Origin: JAQGMO01 sp050954505
GTDB lineage: Bacteria; Pseudomonadota; Gammaproteobacteria; Burkholderiales; Burkholderiaceae_D
Direction of reading: 5' to 3'
Length of the DNA: 10,588 nucleotides
Assembly: GCA_050954505.1 (NCBI GenBank)
Contig: JBPBPY010000509.1
Location: 1-10,588, forward strand
Part shown: in pieces, positions 6,232 through 10,588 of the stretch
Layout of the letters: each line of letters opens with the position of its first letter
Numbering within the stretch: the stretch's first letter is position 1
The notes under the pieces: model-generated
The model's input: the letters and a program-made list of their open reading frames with translations, nothing else
What the model was told of the DNA's origin: nothing
Database searches by the model: none
Position numbers and translations under genes: made by a program

Positions 6232-9200
6232 GTACTCGACTGGCTGGCGTGCCAGTCGGTTTGCACTGGTGGCGGTGGAGCGAATGACGCCATGGCCTCG
6301 ATCAAGCGGTCGATTTCGGCATTGAGCATGGCCTGTCCATCGCTGGTCTGAATGGTTTCGATCCGATTGTTGGTGCCGTAGATGCTGGCTGCAAACCAGT
6401 CCTGCACGCAAATCCGATCGCTTGCCCCCATCACATTGATCTGCAGGTCATTGCCGACCTGACTGAACGACAGCTCCGATTGACGAATGTCCTGCAATAC
6501 CAGTATGTCCGCATTGCCGTCACCGGCATCGTTGTCGTTATCGTTATCGATCACCGTATCCTGACCATCTCCCCTGCTGAACACGTAGGTATCATTGCCA
6601 CCTCCGCCGGCCAGCGTGTCGTTTCCTCGCCCTCCAGCCAGTACGTTGTTACCCCGGTTGCCAGTAAGCAGGTTGTCAAGATCGTTACCGCTGGCATTGA
6701 TGTTTTCTTCCCATAACTTGATCGGCTCCACCGTGTAGATGGCATAGGCGCTGGCGACATTGGCGCTGGTCCTGAAGTCAGCCAACGACACATAACGCGT
6801 CATGTCGCTGACCCGGCCCCGGCCGGAGTCGGCCATATAAAAACCATTGATGGCGCCAGTGGCAACATCGTTGGCCACGCCGGTGACGGTCACCACATGG
6901 TTGACCCTGCCATCATCAAGGTAATCTCCATCAGCCCACAGTTTTCCGCAATTTACCCCCAGTATGACGCCGCGTCCACCCTTGATCAGATTGGCAATCG
7001 CCTGCTCGTTGTAGCCCATCACAATACCGTTGCGAATTCCATAGCGATCAAGCAAGGCTTGCTGCTGTACATAGTTGGATCCGCCACGCTGGTAATCGGT
7101 TGCCTGGGCATCGGTCATGCACCAGGAATTGTCGATGGCCATGCGCACGACCTGTTCTTCCGACAGTTCCTCGCTGGCTTGCGTGCTCAGATTGGCAATT
7201 GCGGTCAATGCGCAGGTTCCCTTGAAACCCGCCACTGCATTACCTTGCATGTAGTCGAGTTCAAACGCTTTCGGATAGCCATACACCAGGATCGGCACGC
7301 CATCTGCCATACCTGATTCCGGTTTTGAAAAGTCCAGCAGATTCAGGTTTTCAATGTTGGCGCCCAGCACGTGGCTGATGCTGGCATTGACTGTATCGAT
7401 GCCTTCACCTGACGATTCAAACGTCCGGTCTCCGGCATTGTCGATGTAGTAGGTGTCATTGCCCAATCCCCCAACCATCCAGTCGGCACCGGTTACACCG
7501 TCAAGGATATTGTCCTGGCTGTTACCGAACAAACGATTGTCGAGGCGGTTGCCCGTGCCATTGATGCGGTAACCCTCGACCAAATTTAGTTGTTCGATAT
7601 TGGCACCAAGAATGGTATTGGCACTACTGACCACGGTGTCGAATCCTTCGTTCTGCTGCTCAAGTATCGAGTCATTGACACTGTTGACCAGGTAATAGTC
7701 ATCACCGCGTCCGCCTTCCATTTCATCGGCGCCGGCACCGCCATCGAGATAGTCCTGTCCTCCACCACCAAGAAGCGTGTCATCGCCGTTGCCGCCGTAG
7801 AGAAAATTATTGTCCGGCACGCCTGCATCCAGCGCTTCCTGATTGATGGCTGCACCACCAACAATGACATCATTGCCGCCACCGCCATACAATGTGTCAT
7901 TGCCTGCGCCGCCAAACAGTTTGTCATTGCCGTCCTCGCCATACAGCATGTCGTCATCGGTACCGCCCCGCAATTCATCCGCATCCGCGCCGCCCCACAG
8001 CTGGTCATGGCCGACACCACCAAAAATCAAATCGCTGCCAGCGCCACCGTAGAGGATGTCCTCATCGGTTTCACCTTCACCAAGCCAGAGGGGTGTTTCA
8101 TTCACTGGCTTGAATCCAAGCATGATGTCATTGCCGTCGCCGCCCCACAGGCGGTCATTGCCGACTCCGCCAAACATCTTGTCGTTGCCACTCCAGCCCT
8201 CCAGAATGTCGGCACCGGCACCACCATTGAGTTCATCATCGCCATGGCCTCCGAAGAGAATGTCCTCGCCCTCGTCACCCAGTATCAGATCGGCATCATC
8301 GCCACCATCGAGATAGTCATTACCCAGGCTGCCGGAGAGCCTGTCGGCGCCATTGCCACCAAAGAGCAGGTCATTGTCGGATTCGCCAACCTGCAGTGTT
8401 TGCCGGGCATCGTTGCTCTCAGCAAAGCCCAGCAGCAAGTCATCTCCATCACCGCCTGTCAGCACATCGTTACCGACGCCGCCGAACAGCCGATCATCAC
8501 CGGTACCGCCGTCGAGCAGATCATTCCCCAGTTGCCCCTGCAATTCGTCCAAGCCTTCGCCACCAGCCAATGCATCGTCACCGTCATAAGCAACCAAGGA
8601 GTCATTGCCGGCATCACCCCATAGATTGTCGTTGCGCATGCTGCCACCGACGACATCGTCACCATTCCCGCCGTAAAAATTCTTGATCAAGCCGAGGTTG
8701 AAATATCTGCCATCGTATTCACGGTAGTAATCGATATCGAAGTTGTCATTGCCATCCGTACCGACCAGGCTCTGCCGGTCTTCGGAAACCTTGACTTCCC
8801 TCGCAGTCCAGTCGATCCATGTCTCGGCATCGATATGGAACCGATCGTAAATATAGCGCTGCTGAACATAGTCGCTCGGAGCAGCACTCCATGGCGCCAA
8901 TACGATAATTGGTGCCGCTGCCGGATTGCCCAGCATGGGCTGGGCGGCATTGCCTGCCGTGTGCAACAGGTAATTGCGCACCTGCAGGCTGGTCAACCCT
9001 ATGCTGCCCAGCGCGCTCATGAGGGAAGTGAACTCATTGGCGGCATCCGGCCTTTGATCACGAATGCCATCTTCATTCAAATCGCTCCAGGCCATCAAGC
9101 CATCAAGCTCGTGATCAGCAAGCTTGCCATCGGCATCGATATCGTGCGCCATCAAGTCTGCTAACGTGACGCCCGAGCCCGCAGTGTTCAGGATTCTGAA

Positions 9201-10588
9201 TGTTTTGTCGGCAATTGACGGAGCCAGGTCCGTGCCGCGGGAACTGCTTTCGTAAAATGCACCGATGGGGCTGAAGTCCGGTGCGATGTAATCCGGCACA
9301 GTGAAAAACTGGTCGGTATCAACCAGCTGCGAGGTCGACCAATCGACGTAGTCATTCCAGACCTGGTCGCTCAGCACGCCCTGCTCATGAGACGTATGCA
9401 GTGCCAAATCGGCATTGAGCAAATTGCTTTGCGTTGTACCACTGTCGATGAAAACATCGAGCTGTCCATCCCGATTTGCATCGATGCCAAGGATCAGCTG
9501 TTCTGCCCTGCCGTCGAGGTTGTTGTCAATGCGGCGGATCAGGGCGCCATCCTGCTCGGTCACGACGCACGCATACAACGGCTTGCCAGGCTCCTTGACC
9601 AGACAGAGCGGGGCCTGGCCGGCCACTGAGGAAGGGGCGAGCGTAACCCTTGTCTGCTGGTCTGGTGTCGACAGCGTCCACCCTTGCCCGGTTCGCTGGA
9701 TATAGGCTTTCACCTGATAATTAGCATCCTGGAAAGCCAGCACGCCAGGCTCATCGACATCACCGTGCCACATCTCGCCAGTTGCCTCAGAAAGCGGAAC
9801 ATTTTTCATTCTGAGCACACCAGCGCCAAGTGCTTTCTCGAGACCCGCAGCGATGTACATGGTGTGCTCCATGCCACTCATCGGATGATATTGATCGACA
9901 TTGCTGCCGAAATAACCCAGTGCAGTGCTGAGCAGCCCGCCCAGCCCGCCAGTGGCTATCCCCGAAAGCATCAATGCCACGCTGGCAAATCCGAGAACAT
10001 TCCCATTGCTTAAATTTGCCATGTCTTGCTGAGTACCGATGGTAGTACCCGTCCCCGAGATCACGCTGCCAGCAGCACGGTAATTGGTGAAGCCGCTTCC
10101 CAATTGTCCGGTGGTATCTGGTGCAAACTGCATTTTTACTGCGGCAAACGCGGGATTCTCGGTTACTTTTTTGGCGCCAGGTGCTTCAAATGTGCAGCCG
10201 CTCAAATCAAACATCTTGCTGATGATTTGTGCAATTCCACCTCCGAGACTGTGTCCAGTCGCAAGCAGCTGAAAAGCATTTTTCCCGCCAGAAGGATCAT
10301 TCCACGTTTCAAAAGCCTGCGTTTTAACTTCGGCAGTAAACGCTGCGGCTTCCGTGAATTGTGGGTTCCACGTTCCAGTCAAAAAAGTTGCATCAGCATG
10401 CAAATCGGATTTTCCATCAGTGCCACGAAAACTGATTACGATTTCTTTTGTGTGAATATTTTTATAAGCGACACCAAAAAATCCTGATGTGGATGCGGGA
10501 CTTTCGAGTACCTTTTCCCAATCTCCAATGTATTTGGGAGGTTGGGACAGATAAGCTGCTTTTGGCAGTGTACTTAGTTGGGCATCTC
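6201..10588 (-). CDS. Giant secreted RTX protein with lipase-like and C39-like peptidase domains (5' end outside window)
   Basis: The frame is open from the right edge to TGA at 6201-6203; 1461 residues are visible and the start is missing. A TTG at 10401-10403 is in frame but lies inside the hydrolase domain and is not a plausible start. Domains from the N terminus: class-3-lipase-like hydrolase (to about 9830), calcium loops of EF-hand/dockerin type (9048-9527), and about 30 tandem GGxGxDxLx repeats (7689-8768). Then come two longer RTX-associated repeats, the second split by a C39/papain-like domain (6702-7334), and more RTX repeats (6549-6698). A haemolysin-type calcium-binding related domain (6324-6515) and a Pro-rich linker with a short hydrophobic C-terminal tail (SQILLTTPL) end the protein. 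This is the build of a type I secretion substrate that folds outside the cell on binding calcium. Substrate, toxin or adhesin role, and transporter are unknown. Seven cysteines are visible, three of them in the inserted peptidase. Confidence 0.93.
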   Translation of the reverse strand, partial: DAQLSTLPKAAYLSQPPKYIGDWEKVLESPASTSGFFGVAYKNIHTKEIVISFRGTDGKSDLHADATFLTGTWNPQFTEAAAFTAEVKTQAFETWNDPSGGKNAFQLLATGHSLGGGIAQIISKMFDLSGCTFEAPGAKKVTENPAFAAVKMQFAPDTTGQLGSGFTNYRAAGSVISGTGTTIGTQQDMANLSNGNVLGFASVALMLSGIATGGLGGLLSTALGYFGSNVDQYHPMSGMEHTMYIAAGLEKALGAGVLRMKNVPLSEATGEMWHGDVDEPGVLAFQDANYQVKAYIQRTGQGWTLSTPDQQTRVTLAPSSVAGQAPLCLVKEPGKPLYACVVTEQDGALIRRIDNNLDGRAEQLILGIDANRDGQLDVFIDSGTTQSNLLNADLALHTSHEQGVLSDQVWNDYVDWSTSQLVDTDQFFTVPDYIAPDFSPIGAFYESSSRGTDLAPSIADKTFRILNTAGSGVTLADLMAHDIDADGKLADHELDGLMAWSDLNEDGIRDQRPDAANEFTSLMSALGSIGLTSLQVRNYLLHTAGNAAQPMLGNPAAAPIIVLAPWSAAPSDYVQQRYIYDRFHIDAETWIDWTAREVKVSEDRQSLVGTDGNDNFDIDYYREYDGRYFNLGLIKNFYGGNGDDVVGGSMRNDNLWGDAGNDSLVAYDGDDALAGGEGLDELQGQLGNDLLDGGTGDDRLFGGVGNDVLTGGDGDDLLLGFAESNDARQTLQVGESDNDLLFGGNGADRLSGSLGNDYLDGGDDADLILGDEGEDILFGGHGDDELNGGAGADILEGWSGNDKMFGGVGNDRLWGGDGNDIMLGFKPVNETPLWLGEGETDEDILYGGAGSDLIFGGVGHDQLWGGADADELRGGTDDDMLYGEDGNDKLFGGAGNDTLYGGGGNDVIVGGAAINQEALDAGVPDNNFLYGGNGDDTLLGGGGQDYLDGGAGADEMEGGRGDDYYLVNSVNDSILEQQNEGFDTVVSSANTILGANIEQLNLVEGYRINGTGNRLDNRLFGNSQDNILDGVTGADWMVGGLGNDTYYIDNAGDRTFESSGEGIDTVNASISHVLGANIENLNLLDFSKPESGMADGVPILVYGYPKAFELDYMQGNAVAGFKGTCALTAIANLSTQASEELSEEQVVRMAIDNSWCMTDAQATDYQRGGSNYVQQQALLDRYGIRNGIVMGYNEQAIANLIKGGRGVILGVNCGKLWADGDYLDDGRVNHVVTVTGVANDVATGAINGFYMADSGRGRVSDMTRYVSLADFRTSANVASAYAIYTVEPIKLWEENINASGNDLDNLLTGNRGNNVLAGGRGNDTLAGGGGNDTYVFSRGDGQDTVIDNDNDNDAGDGNADILVLQDIRQSELSFSQVGNDLQINVMGASDRICVQDWFAASIYGTNNRIETIQTSDGQAMLNAEIDRLIEAMASFAPPPPVQTDWHASQSSTSQILLTTPL
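6237..6258 (+). terminator. Probable terminator hairpin of the DUF2461 transcript
   Basis: CGACTGGC (6237-6244), a 6-base loop and GCCAGTCG (6251-6258) make a compact, perfect, GC-rich hairpin beginning 20 bases after the DUF2461 stop. It is followed only by GTTTGC. It lies inside the coding sequence of the RTX C terminus on the other strand, so that coding region appears to double as transcript-end structure. Confidence 0.45.
6324..6515 (-). other. Haemolysin-type calcium-binding related domain
   Basis: The segment ADILVLQDIRQSELSFSQVG through VQDWFAA to IETIQTSDGQAML matches the domain that commonly follows the last RTX repeats (HCBP-related family). After it come a helix, a PPPP linker and the secretion tail. 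Confidence 0.75.
6549..6698 (-). repeat. C-terminal RTX repeat block
   Basis: NASGNDLDNLLTGN followed by three RTX nonapeptides (GNRGNNVLAGG, GGRGNDTLAGG, GGGGNDTYVF) and the usual transition into GDGQDTV. It completes the long repeat interrupted by the peptidase-like domain. Confidence 0.85.
6702..7334 (-). other. C39-like (papain-fold) cysteine peptidase domain inside the RTX region
   Basis: A roughly 210-residue globular segment without RTX repeats. It starts with a Gln near 7245-7247 (YMQGN), then FKGTCALTAIANL with the candidate nucleophile Cys (codon 7212-7214), which heads a helix as in peptidase C39-like proteins. Further on come VNHVVTVTGV with the candidate His (6897-6899) and FYMADSGRG with the candidate Asp (6828-6830). 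The order Gln-Cys-His-Asp, the spacing and the H-V-V-x-V-x-G strand fit the C39_2/papain-like fold. Two more cysteines (SWCMTD and VNCGKLW) are present. Peptidase activity and target are inferred. Confidence 0.72.
7437..7649 (-). repeat. First RTX-associated long repeat with short RTX block
   Basis: An EGFDTV...ILGANIEQLNL segment (7578-7649) is followed by a GTGNxLDNxLxGN motif and three degenerate RTX nonapeptides ending in GGLGNDTYYID. The next copy of the first part (EGIDTV...VLGANIENLNL, 7338-7409) follows directly and is the one split by the peptidase-like domain. Confidence 0.8.
7689..8768 (-). repeat. Main tandem RTX nonapeptide block
   Basis: About 30 consecutive copies of the GGxGxDxLx nonapeptide, which folds into a calcium-filled parallel beta-roll. 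The 27-base DNA period is visible as recurring complement-strand words such as 'tcattgccg'. The register is broken at three places by insertions of 12-14 residues (8382-8423, 8070-8111 and 7818-7853). Confidence 0.95.
9048..9527 (-). other. EF-hand/dockerin-like calcium loops in the RTX protein
   Basis: Four Asp-rich loops occur between the hydrolase and the RTX repeats: DNNLDG, DANRDGQLD, DIDADGKLADHE and DLNEDGIRD. The third is a complete 12-residue EF-hand loop, with Asp at 1, 3 and 5, Gly at 6 and Glu at 12. The first two and last two form pairs. They suggest calcium binding of a different kind from the RTX parallel beta-roll. Confidence 0.7.
9830..10588 (-). other. Lipase class 3-like alpha/beta-hydrolase domain of the RTX protein (N-terminally incomplete)
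   Basis: The strand EIVISFRGTDG (around 10413-10442) is the typical oxyanion-hole strand of class 3 lipases and of DUF2974-like hydrolases. The nucleophile elbow TGHSLGGG has its Ser codon at 10248-10250. A candidate catalytic His is in MEHTMY (codon 9864-9866). The catalytic Asp could not be fixed. A lipase, phospholipase or other esterase activity is inferred from the family, not shown. Confidence 0.8.

Noticed and set aside
6702..7334. FrpC-type self-processing module as explanation of the inserted domain
   Set aside because: That module cleaves an Asp-Pro bond and has no Cys-His-Asp triad; the segment here has the C39-like motif order instead and no obvious Asp-Pro site next to it.
7590..8624. 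344-codon open frame on the plus strand opposite the RTX repeats
   Set aside because: It is the antisense reading of the periodic GGxGxDxLx codons; its repetitive Ile/Val/Ala-rich product simply mirrors the repeats, and no start context or domain supports it.
7689..8768. Tandem repeats of about 27 bases resembling a CRISPR array
   Set aside because: There are no unique spacers; the period is exactly nine codons and the frame encodes RTX nonapeptides.
10401..10403. TTG as start codon of the RTX gene
   Set aside because: The frame continues without a stop to the right edge, and the upstream residues form the conserved ISFRGTD strand of the hydrolase domain.

Overview
The window most likely comes from a chromosome of a betaproteobacterium (Burkholderiales, perhaps Oxalobacteraceae-like). 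This rests on the moderately high GC content, the sequence character of the Rieske protein and cytochrome b, and the gene neighbourhood of petA-petB, mscL, a Nif3-family gene and a single-PDZ HtrA protease. That neighbourhood I recall as typical of this class. The taxonomic call is an inference, because no rRNA gene is present.

Layout, left to right. Positions 1-1307 (minus strand) hold the start of the cytochrome bc1 operon: petA (Rieske iron-sulfur protein) followed after 1 base by petB (cytochrome b, cut by the left edge). A 469-base gap with a good candidate promoter for petA and a cluster of short direct repeats leads to mscL (plus, 1777-2199). Next comes an orphan NarL/LuxR-type response regulator (minus, 2295-3107) that looks inserted into an otherwise housekeeping cluster. 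Then follows a Nif3-family dinuclear-metal protein with an odd Asn/Gln-rich N-terminal extension (minus, 3306-4208). It is divergent, across only 48 bases, from a membrane-anchored DegS/AlgW-like serine protease with one PDZ domain (plus, 4257-5441). A DUF2461-family protein of unknown function follows (plus, 5510-6217).

The right 40% of the window (6201-10588, minus) is one very large open reading frame whose 5' end lies beyond the right edge; 1461 residues are visible. It encodes a secreted RTX-type protein. In order it shows an N-terminal class-3-lipase-like alpha/beta-hydrolase domain (GHSLGGG nucleophile elbow), EF-hand/dockerin-like calcium loops, about 30 tandem GGxGxDxLx repeats broken by three short spaced insertions, and two copies of a longer RTX-associated repeat. 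The second of those copies is split by a roughly 210-residue C39/papain-like cysteine-peptidase domain with an intact Gln-Cys-His-Asp set. Further RTX repeats, a haemolysin-type calcium-binding related domain and a C-terminal type I secretion tail complete it. No secretion transporter is in the window.

The RTX protein is the most interesting object here: a candidate two-enzyme exoprotein (lipase plus cysteine peptidase) in which the peptidase sits inside the calcium-binding scaffold. Its 3' end overlaps the DUF2461 gene by 17 bases in convergent orientation, with two perfect hairpins at the junction. The remaining genes are respiratory, mechanosensitive and protein-quality-control functions with no evident functional link to it.
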